Assembly (NCBI RefSeq): GCF_022775115.1
Contig: NZ_JALFLA010000087.1
Coordinates: forward strand, 1-48,777
Origin: Agathobaculum sp.
Lineage (GTDB): Bacteria > Bacillota > Clostridia > Oscillospirales > Butyricicoccaceae
Direction of reading: 5' to 3'
DNA length: 48,777 nt
The notes under the pieces: model-generated
Told to the model about the DNA's origin: nothing
Databases searched by the model: none
Seen by the model: only the letters and a program-made list of their open reading frames with translations
Part shown: one piece after another, positions 8,504 to 16,610 of the stretch
Numbering within the stretch: the first letter of the stretch is position 1
Layout of the letters: each line of letters starts with the position of its first letter
Program-made: the position numbers and the translations under genes

Positions 8504-9079
8504 TTGGAGCACATTCTGATCGTATCAGCAACCGCCAAATCGCTGGCTATGCTGACCCAGTTTCTCTCCTCCTGCGCGGTACAGGCGCAGATCGCCACGG
8601 CCACCTCCTGCGCTGAGGCGCGCCGCACTCTGCTTGACACGGATTACGACCTGCTGCTTGTCAACGCACCTCTGCCCGATGAGTTCGGCCACGAGCTGGC
8701 GCAGACCGCCGCGCAGGACACGCTCGCGGGCGTCATCCTGCTGGCCAAGACTGACATCGCCGATGCCGTTTCCGAAAAGGTGGAGGACGGCGGCGTGATC
8801 GTCGTGCCCAAGCCGCTCTCCCGCACGCTGTTCTTGCAGGCGCTGCGCATGATCCGTGCTTCCCGCGCACGGCTGGCCGGGCTGCAAAAGGAAAACCGCC
8901 AGCTGCAAAAGCGCATCGAGGATATCCGCCTTGTCGACCGCGCCAAATGCCTGCTGATCGAATGCTGCGCGATGACCGAGCCGGAGGCGCACCGCTATAT
9001 CGAGAGGCAGGCCATGGAGCAGCGCCTGACTAAGCGCGAGGTGGCCGAGCGCATCCTCAGCGGCGGGCTGCCCGGCTGA
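8504..9079 (+). CDS. ANTAR-domain antiterminator with pseudo-receiver
   Basis: 191 aa, TTG start preceded by an AGGAGGGGG ribosome site. Residues 1-115 look like a response-regulator receiver (ILIVSATAKSLAML; Lys103 in VPKPLSRTLF), but the acidic pair after strand 1 is Ser-Ala and the phosphoacceptor Asp is Asn54 (LLVNAPLPDEFG), so phosphorylation is unlikely. A coiled-coil linker (116-135, LQKENRQLQKRIED) leads to an ANTAR domain (about 130-187, DRAKCLLIECCAMTEPEAHRYIERQAMEQRLTK split across helices), the three-helix RNA-binding module that prevents transcription termination. As last gene of the glutamate synthase operon, its likely targets are the two hexaloop leaders at 1721-1763 and 1961-2033. 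A terminator follows. Confidence 0.9.
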   Translation: MEHILIVSATAKSLAMLTQFLSSCAVQAQIATATSCAEARRTLLDTDYDLLLVNAPLPDEFGHELAQTAAQDTLAGVILLAKTDIADAVSEKVEDGGVIVVPKPLSRTLFLQALRMIRASRARLAGLQKENRQLQKRIEDIRLVDRAKCLLIECCAMTEPEAHRYIERQAMEQRLTKREVAERILSGGLPG

Positions 9080-9085
9080 ACGCCG

Positions 9086-9111
9086 CCCGCCGGACGGCGG
9101 GAAAAATTTTT
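9086..9111 (+). terminator. Probable terminator of the glutamate synthase operon
   Basis: CCCGCC (9086-9091), loop GGAC, GGCGGG (9096-9101), then AAAAATTTTT. The T-run is offset from the stem by five A residues that could pair with it only in part, so strength is uncertain. Confidence 0.55.
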
Positions 9112-9151
9112 GCACTTTTTTGAAATGGATAGAGAAATCCTCGACAAATTA

Positions 9152-9160
9152 TGATATACT
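9152..9160 (+). promoter_or_regulatory. Extended -10 promoter for dapF-pyrG-dapL
   Basis: TGATATACT (9152-9160) is an extended -10 element (TGN followed by TATACT). The best -35 candidate, 9132-9137, matches the consensus poorly, as is common for extended -10 promoters. About 70 bases of leader follow, ending in AAGGAGGG before the GTG of dapF; I see no convincing riboswitch in it. Confidence 0.55.
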
Positions 9161-9238
9161 GAATGGTGTATGGGCTGCCGCGCCGCGCGTGTCCGCTCAT
9201 GCGCCATTTTCGTTATCGTTTTTTAAGGAGGGAAAACC

Positions 9239-10084
9239 GTGAAGCTGTCCTTCACCAAGATGCACGGCTGCGGCAACAATTATCTCTACTTCAACTGCTT
9301 TGAGCAGACCGTATCCGATCCCGAAGCCCTTTCTATCCGCCTGAGCGAGCCGCATTTCGGCATCGGCAGCGACGGTATCATCCTCATTTCCCCTTCCGAC
9401 AAGGCCGATGCGCAAATGCGTATCTTCAACGCCGACGGCTCGGAAGGACGGATGTGCGGCAACGGCATCCGCTGCGTGGGCAAATACCTATATGACAACG
9501 GCATGGTCGGCGGACGGACGACGATCACGGTGGACACGCTCTCCGGGGTCAAAACGCTCACGCTGTCGGTAAAGGACGGCCGGATGGAGACCGCCCGCGT
9601 CGATATGGGCGCGGCCATTCTCACTCCGCGGGATATCCCGGCCGCGCTGGACGGCGAGCGCGCGATCGGCGTGCCGCTCGTCGTGGATGAAACGGTGTAC
9701 CACATCACCTGCGTATCCATGGGCAACCCGCACTGCGTCGTCTTTCTTGAGGAGGATATCGACCAGCTCGACCTGCCGCGCATCGGCCCGAAGTTTGAGC
9801 ATAACGCGCTGTTTCCCGAGCGGGTCAACACTGAATTTGTCAATATCCTGCCTGACGGCAGCTTGAAAATGCGCGTTTGGGAGCGCGGCAGCGGAGAGAC
9901 ATGGGCCTGCGGCACAGGCGCCTGCGCTGTCGGCGTGGCCGCCTGTCTGACCGGGCGCGCGCGCATGAACGAGGATATCACCGTCCATCTGCGCGGCGGC
10001 GATCTAACGGTACAATACACCGACGAGACCGTGTTCATGACAGGCGCGGCAACGACTGTATGTAAAGGGGAAGTGGAGATATGA
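9239..10084 (+). CDS. dapF: Diaminopimelate epimerase
   Basis: Converts LL-diaminopimelate to meso-diaminopimelate for lysine and peptidoglycan. 281 aa, GTG start with an AAGGAGG site. The two catalytic cysteines sit in [12 protein letters not shown] near residue 74 and [11 protein letters not shown] near 223, and the N-terminal [11 protein letters not shown] motif is typical. It overlaps pyrG by four bases (ATGA). The aminotransferase DapL, which makes the LL-DAP substrate, lies two genes downstream, so consecutive pathway steps share one operon with CTP synthase between them. Confidence 0.97.
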   Translation: MKLSFTKMHGCGNNYLYFNCFEQTVSDPEALSIRLSEPHFGIGSDGIILISPSDKADAQMRIFNADGSEGRMCGNGIRCVGKYLYDNGMVGGRTTITVDTLSGVKTLTLSVKDGRMETARVDMGAAILTPRDIPAALDGERAIGVPLVVDETVYHITCVSMGNPHCVVFLEEDIDQLDLPRIGPKFEHNALFPERVNTEFVNILPDGSLKMRVWERGSGETWACGTGACAVGVAACLTGRARMNEDITVHLRGGDLTVQYTDETVFMTGAATTVCKGEVEI

Positions 10085-11700
10085 CCAAGTACATCTTTGT
10101 GACCGGCGGCGTGGTTTCCGGTCTCGGCAAGGGGATCACGGCGGCTTCGCTCGGCCGTCTGCTCAAAAGCCGCGGCCTAAAGGTGGCCGCGCAAAAGCTC
10201 GATCCCTATATCAACGTCGATCCCGGTACGATGAGCCCGTTTCAGCACGGCGAGGTTTATGTGACCGACGACGGCGCCGAGACCGACCTTGACCTCGGTC
10301 ATTATGAGCGCTTTATCGACGAGGATCTGAACAAATTTTCCAACCTAACCACCGGCAAGGTATATTGGAACGTGCTCAACAAGGAGCGCGCGGGCGAATA
10401 TCTGGGCGAGACCGTGCAGGTCATCCCTCATATCACCAACGAGATCAAGTCGTTCATCTACTCGGTCGGCAAAAAAACCTCGGCCGATGTGGTCATCACC
10501 GAGATCGGCGGCACAACGGGCGATATCGAGTCCCAGCCCTTCCTGGAGGCTATCCGGCAGGTAGCCAGCGAGGTCGGCCGGCGCAACTGCCTGTTCATCC
10601 ATGTCACGCTCGTGCCGTTCATCTCCGGCTCGAACGAGCCGAAGTCCAAGCCCACGCAGCACTCGGTCAAGGAGCTGCGCGGCCTTGGCATTTCCCCGGA
10701 CATCATCGTCGCCCGCGTCGACCAGCCGATGGACGACGAAATCAAGCGCAAGATCGCCATGTTCTGCACCGTGGCCGAGGACTGCGTGATCGAAAACCGC
10801 ACGCTGCCCGTGCTGTATCAGGCGCCGCTGATGCTTGAGGAAAGCCACCTGTCCGATATCGTCTGCCGCGAGCTGTCCATCGGCGCGGGCAAGGGCGATA
10901 TGAGCGAGTGGATCGCCATGCTTGAGCGCATTGCCGCCCGTAAAGAGCATGTCAAGATCGCACTCGTCGGCAAATATGTCAAGCTGCACGACGCCTACCT
11001 CTCGGTTGCCGAGGCCTTGCAGCACGGCGGCTATGAGAACGAGTGTTTTGTCGATATCGACTGGGTTGACTCCGAAGAGATCAACGACTCGACTGCGGAC
11101 AAGCTGCTCGGCGAGGTCGATGGCATCATCCTGCCCGGCGGCTTCGGCCCGCGCGGCGTGGAGGGCATGATCTGCGCGGCCAATTACGCGCGCACGCAGG
11201 GCATCCCGTATTTCGGCATCTGTCTGGGCATGCAGATCGCGGTGATGAGCTATGCGCGCAACGTGCTCGGCTTTGAGGATGCGAACTCGGCCGAGTTCGA
11301 CCCCGATTCGACCCACCCGGTCATCGACCTGATGGAAAGCCAGCAGGGCATCTCCAAAAAAGGCGGCACGATGCGTCTTGGCGCATATCCGTGCAAGGTG
11401 CGCCCCGGTACGATCATGGCCGACTCCTACCAGCAGGAGATGATCTCCGAGCGCCACCGCCACCGCTATGAGTTCAACAACAGCTTCCGTGAGGAGATTG
11501 AGCGGCACGGTATGCTGATTACCGGCACCTCGCCCACCGGCGAGCTGGTCGAAACCGTTGAAATACCCGCGCACCCGTTCTATATCGGCGTGCAGTTCCA
11601 TCCTGAGTTCAAATCCCGTCCAAACCGGGCGCATCCGCTGTTCAAGGCGTTTGTTGCCGCATCGCTGAAAAGGAGCAAACAACATGCAGATCAACACTAA
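10081..11700 (+). CDS. pyrG: CTP synthase
   Basis: Amidates UTP to CTP with ATP and glutamine. 539 aa, full length for the family. The N-terminal synthetase domain has [16 protein letters not shown] and [19 protein letters not shown]; the C-terminal class I glutamine amidotransferase domain has the oxyanion segment [10 protein letters not shown], nucleophile elbow FGICLGMQ (Cys near 382), and the His-Glu pair in HPEFKSRP near 517. The ATG overlaps the dapF stop, and its 3' end overlaps the dapL start by 17 bases. Confidence 0.98.
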   Translation: MTKYIFVTGGVVSGLGKGITAASLGRLLKSRGLKVAAQKLDPYINVDPGTMSPFQHGEVYVTDDGAETDLDLGHYERFIDEDLNKFSNLTTGKVYWNVLNKERAGEYLGETVQVIPHITNEIKSFIYSVGKKTSADVVITEIGGTTGDIESQPFLEAIRQVASEVGRRNCLFIHVTLVPFISGSNEPKSKPTQHSVKELRGLGISPDIIVARVDQPMDDEIKRKIAMFCTVAEDCVIENRTLPVLYQAPLMLEESHLSDIVCRELSIGAGKGDMSEWIAMLERIAARKEHVKIALVGKYVKLHDAYLSVAEALQHGGYENECFVDIDWVDSEEINDSTADKLLGEVDGIILPGGFGPRGVEGMICAANYARTQGIPYFGICLGMQIAVMSYARNVLGFEDANSAEFDPDSTHPVIDLMESQQGISKKGGTMRLGAYPCKVRPGTIMADSYQQEMISERHRHRYEFNNSFREEIERHGMLITGTSPTGELVETVEIPAHPFYIGVQFHPEFKSRPNRAHPLFKAFVAASLKRSKQHADQH

Positions 11701-12865
11701 TTTTGACAACATCGCACAGAGCTACCTGTTCTCGACCGTCGCCAAAAAGCAGCGAGAGTTTCAGGCCGCCCACCCGGAGGCCGACGTCATCAAGCTGTCC
11801 ATCGGCGACGTGACCCGCCCGCTCGTGCCCGCCGTCATTGACGCGCTGCACACAGCAGTTACCGAGCAGTCCCAGCAGGAAACCTTCCACGGCTACGGTG
11901 ACGAGCAGGGCTACGGCTTCCTGCACGAAGCGCTGCAAGGCTATTACCGCGCGACCCACGGTGTCGCGCTTGATGCGGACGAGATCTTCATCTCGGACGG
12001 CGCAAAGAGCGACCTTGGCAACATCCTCGACCTATTCAGCGCGGACAATACCGTGCTCGTGCCCGACCCGGTCTATCCGGTTTATGTAGACACCAACGTC
12101 ATGGCCGGCCGCCGCGTCATCTTTGCCGACGCCAATGAGGGCAACGGCTTTCTGCCGCTGCCGGATGCGTCGGTCTCGTGCGACGTGATCTACATCTGCT
12201 CACCCAACAACCCGACCGGCGCAGCCTACGACCGCGCGGGTCTCAAAGCATGGATGGACTATGCCAACGCGCAGGGCGCTGTCATCCTGTTTGACGCGGC
12301 GTATGAATGCTTCATTGAGGACACGAGCCTGCCCCGCTCAATCTACGAGATCGAGGGCGCGCGGACATGTGCGATCGAGTTCTGCTCCTTCTCCAAAATG
12401 GCGGGTTTTACCGGCACGCGCTGCGGCTGGACGATCGTGCCCAAGGCGCTGCTTGACGGCAAGCTGAACAAGATGTGGCTGCGCCGCCAGACGACCAAGT
12501 TCAATGGTGTGCCCTACATCGTGCAGCGGGGCGCGGCGGCCTGCTTCACCGAGGCAGGACAAAAGCAGCTCACGGAGACGCTGAGCTACTACAAGCAGAA
12601 TGCCAAGGTGCTCGCCGCCACGCTTGACGCGCTCGGCATCTGGTACACCGGCGGCAAAAACAGCCCGTATCTCTGGCTCAAGTGCCCGAACGGCATGGAT
12701 AGCTGGACTTTCTTTGACTACCTGCTCGAAAATGCCCACATCGTCGGCACGCCCGGCGCGGGCTTTGGCAAGAACGGCGACGGCTTCTTCCGCCTGACTG
12801 CCTTCGGTGACCAGCAGCGCACGCTGGAAGCCGCCGAGCGGCTGAAAAAGCTGCTCGGCAAATAA
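11684..12865 (+). CDS. dapL: LL-diaminopimelate aminotransferase
   Basis: PLP enzyme that makes LL-DAP from tetrahydrodipicolinate and glutamate in one step, bypassing the succinylase and acetylase routes. 393 aa; [15 protein letters not shown] near the N-terminus, [14 protein letters not shown], and the PLP-lysine segment [15 protein letters not shown] near 236 identify a class I/II aminotransferase of the DapL type. The start lies within the end of pyrG, preceded by AAAGGAG. An intrinsic terminator follows immediately. Together with dapF and a MurE of the meso-DAP type, this indicates a meso-DAP peptidoglycan. Confidence 0.94.
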   Translation: MQINTNFDNIAQSYLFSTVAKKQREFQAAHPEADVIKLSIGDVTRPLVPAVIDALHTAVTEQSQQETFHGYGDEQGYGFLHEALQGYYRATHGVALDADEIFISDGAKSDLGNILDLFSADNTVLVPDPVYPVYVDTNVMAGRRVIFADANEGNGFLPLPDASVSCDVIYICSPNNPTGAAYDRAGLKAWMDYANAQGAVILFDAAYECFIEDTSLPRSIYEIEGARTCAIEFCSFSKMAGFTGTRCGWTIVPKALLDGKLNKMWLRRQTTKFNGVPYIVQRGAAACFTEAGQKQLTETLSYYKQNAKVLAATLDALGIWYTGGKNSPYLWLKCPNGMDSWTFFDYLLENAHIVGTPGAGFGKNGDGFFRLTAFGDQQRTLEAAERLKKLLGK

Positions 12866-12871
12866 GTTCTC

Positions 12872-12903
12872 AAAGGGCTGTCCCTACGCGGATAGCCCTT
12901 TTT
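12872..12903 (+). terminator. Intrinsic terminator after dapL
   Basis: AAAGGGCTGTCC (12872-12883) pairs with GGATAGCCCTTT (one G-T wobble) around a CTACGC loop, and the stem runs into a T-tract ending near 12903. It separates dapF-pyrG-dapL from the downstream ComF gene. Confidence 0.85.
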
Positions 12904-12922
12904 ATAAGGGAGGTGTGTTGGG

Positions 12923-13576
12923 TTGGGCATTCTGTTTACCAAGCGCTGCGTGCTCTGCGGCAAGCTGCTCTCGACCGCGGATGATGGCCAAACTGCCATG
13001 CTGTGCCGCGCCTGTGCCGCCGAGATACGGAACAGCTACCGCTGCCCCGGCCATGTGCAGGTCAAAGGCGCGGATGAAGCTGCCGCCGCGCTGTACTATA
13101 CAGGAGCGGTCAAAAGCGCGATGCACCGGCTGAAGTTCCGTCATATGCCGCACTATGCGGACTGGTTCGCGGCACAGACCGCTCCGCTGCTCGCTGCGCG
13201 GCTGGATGAATGGAAGCCCGATCTGGTCACCTTTGCGCCAATCGGTCGACTGCACCTGTACCAGCGCGGGTACAACCAAGCCGAGCTGCTCGCCCGCGCA
13301 ATCGCACAGCTGCTTGCCCTGCCTTGCGCACCCACGCTGCGCAAGCGCAATTTTGCGCCCAAGCAGTCTGCGCAGCAGAGCGCTGAGGCGCGCTGGGTCA
13401 ACGCTGACCGGTCGTTTCTGCCACGCAAAAACACAGACCTGACTGGTAAGTCAGTCATTTTCGTCGACGATATCATCACCACCGGCGCGACGGCTGCGGC
13501 CGCTGTCCATCTTCTGCGGCAAATGGGCGCGGCGCGGGTCTATGTGCTCGCACCGACCAAGGTGCCCCGCGGATAG
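12923..13576 (+). CDS. ComF-type phosphoribosyltransferase
   Basis: 217 aa, TTG start with AAGGGAGG upstream. An N-terminal zinc-finger-like segment (CVLCGKLLS ... CRACAAEI ... CPGH) precedes a type I phosphoribosyltransferase domain; VIFVDDIITTGATAAAA near 178 is the PRPP-binding loop. ComFC proteins are needed for DNA uptake in Bacillus, but homologues are widespread in bacteria not known to be competent and the reaction is undefined. It sits alone after the dapL terminator and may rely on read-through; I see no strong promoter. Confidence 0.88.
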   Translation: MGILFTKRCVLCGKLLSTADDGQTAMLCRACAAEIRNSYRCPGHVQVKGADEAAAALYYTGAVKSAMHRLKFRHMPHYADWFAAQTAPLLAARLDEWKPDLVTFAPIGRLHLYQRGYNQAELLARAIAQLLALPCAPTLRKRNFAPKQSAQQSAEARWVNADRSFLPRKNTDLTGKSVIFVDDIITTGATAAAAVHLLRQMGAARVYVLAPTKVPRG

Positions 13577-13684
13577 GCGGCGGCTTTTTCAGCCACCTGC
13601 CTGTCCGACCGGCCGGTCTTCCCTCAGCCGATTCGCTGTTTAATGTGCCCGGCAAACTTATCCGAGAAATTTGTAAAAAAACGC

Positions 13685-13713
13685 TTGACTTTCTGCCATC
13701 CTCTTGCTATAAT
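13685..13713 (+). promoter_or_regulatory. Sigma-A promoter of tRNA-Gly
   Basis: TTGACT (13685-13690), 17-base spacer, perfect TATAAT (13708-13713). It lies 44 bases before the mature tRNA 5' end, a normal distance for a tRNA precursor. Confidence 0.88.
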
Positions 13714-13757
13714 AATATTCGCGCTGATGAGTTAGCGCAAACAAAAAAATAAGACAT

Positions 13758-13833
13758 GCGGCTGTAGCTCATCTGGTAGAGCGCCACCTTGCCAAGGTGG
13801 AGGTAGCGAGTTCGAGCCTCGTCAGCCGCTCCA
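13758..13833 (+). tRNA. tRNA-Gly (anticodon GCC)
   Basis: 76 nt with all arms readable: acceptor GCGGCTG/CAGCCGC, D-arm GCTC...GAGC, anticodon stem CCACC/GGTGG with loop TTGCCAA (anticodon GCC), T-arm with GTTCGAG, and an encoded CCA end at 13831-13833. It decodes GGC and GGU. A promoter lies upstream and a terminator directly downstream, so it is a monocistronic tRNA gene. Confidence 0.97.
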
Positions 13834-13835
13834 AC

Positions 13836-13866
13836 AAAAAGCACTATCGAAACGATAGTGCTTTTT
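13836..13866. terminator. Bidirectional terminator between tRNA-Gly and the 306-aa gene
   Basis: AAAAAGCACTATCG, AAA loop, CGATAGTGCTTTTT: a perfect 14-bp palindrome giving a stem with T-runs on either strand. It can end both the tRNA transcript and the convergent minus-strand gene that stops at 13900. Confidence 0.9.
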
Positions 13867-13899
13867 ATATTTTCCCTGCACATTAGGCTGCGGCGGTCA

Positions 13900-14820
13900 T
13901 CATCCTGGTTTTCCGTCCGCTTTCTCTTGCAGATGCAACTGCTTGGCCAGCCGATCATAAAAGCCAACCACCCCTTGGTTGTCCCCCCGCATCAAAAACG
14001 TATACTGGTGCCGACCAAAGTCAAGCGTGCACCGCAGGATGTCCTCATACTGCTCTTCCTCTTGCACACGGATCGCATGGATATTTCCCAGTGGAATATA
14101 GGTGAACTCATAGCTGAACTCATTCTTCTTTGCCCTTTTTTCCTCTTTGCCGCGCCGAATCAGAATCAACTCCTCATGGTTGACCATATGCAGCATGCTT
14201 GGCATCGTACGAAGAGACAGCGGATGCACAATCTTTTGCAGCCAATCCCTCCCCGCCGATGCAAGCGGCGCTTCGGGCTGAAATGCACCCACACGCGCAG
14301 TTTCCCCCTCGCCTTCCATGTCCCGCAGCAGATTGATGAACAGCACATCCAAGTCGGGTATGTCCTTCGGGTCGCCCACGCAGAGCACCGCCGATGTGAT
14401 GTGGCGCGCCGTCTGATACCGCGCACGGATGATCGAGACAAAGCGCTGCATGATCGACATAGAGACCGTGTTGAATGGAATACACACCTCACCCTTTGCC
14501 GTGTACAGCATCAAATTCCCCTGCAGGAAGTACCGGTACAGCGCAAGCCCCTCGATCTCCCGATACAGCACCTCGGTTCGCTGCACGGCCGCTTCGTGCC
14601 GCTTAAGCAGCACGACCCGCTCCTCATACGCCCCGACAACATAATCATACAGCTCCATGTCTGGCGTTGCCCTTCTTCTCTCGATATCCCGCGGGATCTT
14701 GAGAAGCATCAGGGCATCGGCCCGCTCCCGCACATAGGGCGCGAACAGGCGTGGAAGCGGATGCTCCCCATCAACCTCATATATCCACGGCCCAAACGCA
14801 TCGTATTCCGAAATCGCCAT
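13900..14820 (-). CDS. Conserved-looking protein of unknown function, 306 aa
   Basis: I do not recognise this family. The ATG has a GAGAGGGGG ribosome site. There is no signal peptide or membrane segment, so it is probably cytoplasmic. Two regions have similar beta-rich character suggestive of PH-like modules: about 65-125 (EERVVLLKRHEAAV ... GNLMLYTAKGEVCIPF) and about 215-295 (EELILIRRGKEEKR ... FTYIPLGNIHAI ... YTFLMRG). That resemblance is an impression of strand pattern, not a match. Codon use and GC are like its neighbours. It is a lone minus-strand gene ending at the tRNA terminator, with the pyridoxal-kinase-like gene 78 bases upstream. Confidence 0.8.
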   Translation of the reverse strand: MAISEYDAFGPWIYEVDGEHPLPRLFAPYVRERADALMLLKIPRDIERRRATPDMELYDYVVGAYEERVVLLKRHEAAVQRTEVLYREIEGLALYRYFLQGNLMLYTAKGEVCIPFNTVSMSIMQRFVSIIRARYQTARHITSAVLCVGDPKDIPDLDVLFINLLRDMEGEGETARVGAFQPEAPLASAGRDWLQKIVHPLSLRTMPSMLHMVNHEELILIRRGKEEKRAKKNEFSYEFTYIPLGNIHAIRVQEEEQYEDILRCTLDFGRHQYTFLMRGDNQGVVGFYDRLAKQLHLQEKADGKPG

Positions 14821-14898
14821 AAAATCCCCCTCTCTTTCCGCGATACGCGCGCATTGCTGCTTTTTTGAGCCGCACCCCGGTCTCCCCTTGTGATGCGT

Positions 14899-15756
14899 TT
14901 ATATGCTCATGGGCGCATTCCCGGTGTCTGCCGGCCGGCTGCTCAGCCGACCGAGCAGCTTTTCAAACTGTACCCCGTGCATCGGGTCAGTCTGCTGCGC
15001 TGCTGTGTACGCGATGCAGTCCTTGACAAATGCACCGGCGTGCGTACAGGCATCGGCCAGCTTACCGCCATTTAACAGCGCAGCCAGCATGACCGCGGCA
15101 AACAGATCGCCCGTTCCCGGATAGTACCGGTCAATGCGTTGGTGAAGCGAGAGTGCGCCGCCCTCGTCCGACAAGCACCCCGTACCCACGCGCCCCTCCG
15201 CAAAGTCAAGTCCCGTCAGCACGACCTGCGCACCGTATGCTGCGCACAGCGCGTGTATCCACTCCCACGCCTCGTCCGGGCCGGACGGGCGGCTGGCCGG
15301 GTCGCGGCCGAGCAGGATGGCAGCCTCGGTCGTGTTAGGCGTGATGATATCCGCAGCCGCGCACAGCTCGCGCATACGCGCGCACAGCGCGGCTGTCAGC
15401 GTGGCATACACCCTTCCGTTGTCGCCCATGACGGGGTCGATCAGCACTATGCCCCCCGGCGCCTTGAGTCGCGCTGCCGCCTCACGCACACGGTCGATCT
15501 GCCCGACCGAGCTGAGAAAGCCCGCATAGACCGCCTCAAACCGCAGGCCGATGCGCTCGTATTGCTCAATCGTACCCTGCATCGCATCAGTCAAATCGGT
15601 CGTTACCCAGCCGGGTATGGCCATATGGCTGGAAAACACCGCCGTGGGCAGCGGCACACACTGATGTCCGGCCGCTGAGAGCACTGCAATGACTGGCACA
15701 AGCGACGAGCGCCCAAAGCCTGAAAGGTCGTGCAGCGCCAAAACCTTTTTTTGCAT
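14899..15756 (-). CDS. Pyridoxal/pyridoxine kinase family protein
   Basis: 285 aa, ribokinase-like fold. MQKKVLALHDLSGFGRSSL at the N-terminus, VLIDPVMGDNGRVY in the middle and YPGTGDLFAAVM near 215 (anion hole and catalytic Asp of the GTGD motif) fit the PdxK/PdxY/ThiD-like group that phosphorylates B6 vitamers to give PLP. The chosen ATG has GAAGGA upstream; a longer open frame continues to 15873 but lacks family similarity. It lies 26 bases downstream of the Vat-like gene and probably shares its promoter. Substrate (pyridoxal or another hydroxymethyl compound) cannot be settled from sequence. Confidence 0.88.
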   Translation of the reverse strand: MQKKVLALHDLSGFGRSSLVPVIAVLSAAGHQCVPLPTAVFSSHMAIPGWVTTDLTDAMQGTIEQYERIGLRFEAVYAGFLSSVGQIDRVREAAARLKAPGGIVLIDPVMGDNGRVYATLTAALCARMRELCAAADIITPNTTEAAILLGRDPASRPSGPDEAWEWIHALCAAYGAQVVLTGLDFAEGRVGTGCLSDEGGALSLHQRIDRYYPGTGDLFAAVMLAALLNGGKLADACTHAGAFVKDCIAYTAAQQTDPMHGVQFEKLLGRLSSRPADTGNAPMSI

Positions 15757-15782
15757 CCATCCTTCACATCCTTCGCAATTTG

Positions 15783-16415
15783 TTACCGGGCAATATGCTT
15801 GATTCGCTGCAAATCCCCGCTGCACAGCGCATCCATATTTCTGAATATCTTTTCCGCGTCCCAGTCCCACCATTTCAGGTCGAGCAGATACGCGATCAAC
15901 GCTTCGTCAAAGCGTTTTCGGAGCACCCTGCACGGGTTGCCGCCGGCGACGCAGTACGGTGGAATGTCCTTGGTCACAACAGAACTTGCCGCTATGATCG
16001 CGCCGTCTCCAATGTGAACGCCGGGCATGACCGCTACATCCTGCCCGATCCAAACATCATTGCCAACAACCGTGTCCCCTTTTAGCGGGAGGTCTTCAAA
16101 GCGCGGTGTAAATTGCTCCCATCCACCGCCCATGATATTGAATGGATAGGTTGTCACGCTGTTCATCCTGTGGTTTGCACCACTCATAACAAATTCTATC
16201 CCCTTTGCTATGGCACAAAACCTGCCGATGATCAGCTTGTCTCCGAGAAACGCATAATGGTGTGTAACATAGTCTTGAAAGCGCTCCGCACCGTTTATAT
16301 CGTCGTAATAAGTATATTCCCCGACGATGATATTCGGTCTGGTGATAACATTTTTGATAAACACCACTTGCTTGATGTTTTCGTTCGGATATATGCTATG
16401 CGGATCCAGCCCCAA
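15783..16415 (-). CDS. Vat-like xenobiotic O-acetyltransferase (hexapeptide repeat family)
   Basis: 210 aa, TTG start preceded by GGAGGGGG. Hexapeptide left-handed beta-helix repeats are clear ([20 protein letters not shown] then [15 protein letters not shown]), and the acetyltransferase signature [17 protein letters not shown] contains the His that acts as base in Vat and CatB enzymes. The C-terminal KRFDEALI ... LKWWDWD segment also matches Vat. Characterised relatives acetylate streptogramin A or chloramphenicol with acetyl-CoA; chromosomal homologues may have other substrates. I am confident of the family but not of a resistance role. It has its own sigma-A promoter and leads a two-gene unit with the kinase. 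Confidence 0.88.
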   Translation of the reverse strand: MGLDPHSIYPNENIKQVVFIKNVITRPNIIVGEYTYYDDINGAERFQDYVTHHYAFLGDKLIIGRFCAIAKGIEFVMSGANHRMNSVTTYPFNIMGGGWEQFTPRFEDLPLKGDTVVGNDVWIGQDVAVMPGVHIGDGAIIAASSVVTKDIPPYCVAGGNPCRVLRKRFDEALIAYLLDLKWWDWDAEKIFRNMDALCSGDLQRIKHIAR

Positions 16416-16453
16416 GACCTCACCCCCTCCAAACTGCTTGCTTTTCCCGCTTC

Positions 16454-16482
16454 ATTCTATCATAGATCGCGGCGCGCTGCAA
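16454..16482 (-). promoter_or_regulatory. Sigma-A promoter of the vat-like/kinase unit
   Basis: On the minus strand TTGCAG (16477-16482), 17-base spacer, TAGAAT (16454-16459). The TTG start codon is about 40 bases downstream. Confidence 0.7.
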
Positions 16483-16542
16483 TGCTCGGTGAACGCGCAA
16501 GCCACCGTTCTCGGCTGACACAGCGGTGCAGGCGAATCTCCC

Positions 16543-16571
16543 TTGCTTTCCGATGGACACAATGGTAAAAT
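16543..16571 (+). promoter_or_regulatory. Sigma-A promoter of the GHL10 gene
   Basis: TTGCTT (16543-16548), 17-base spacer, TAAAAT (16566-16571), 40 bases before the ATG at 16611, which has AAGGAG upstream. It is divergent from the vat-like promoter. Confidence 0.65.
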
Positions 16572-16610
16572 AATGATAGAACCAATCTGTTTGCCAAAGG
16601 AGTATGTTCC

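Noticed and set aside
9161-9238. Possible riboswitch in the dapF leader
   Set aside because: The leader is only about 70 bases and shows no lysine-riboswitch core or terminator; the T-run before the ribosome site has no stable stem.
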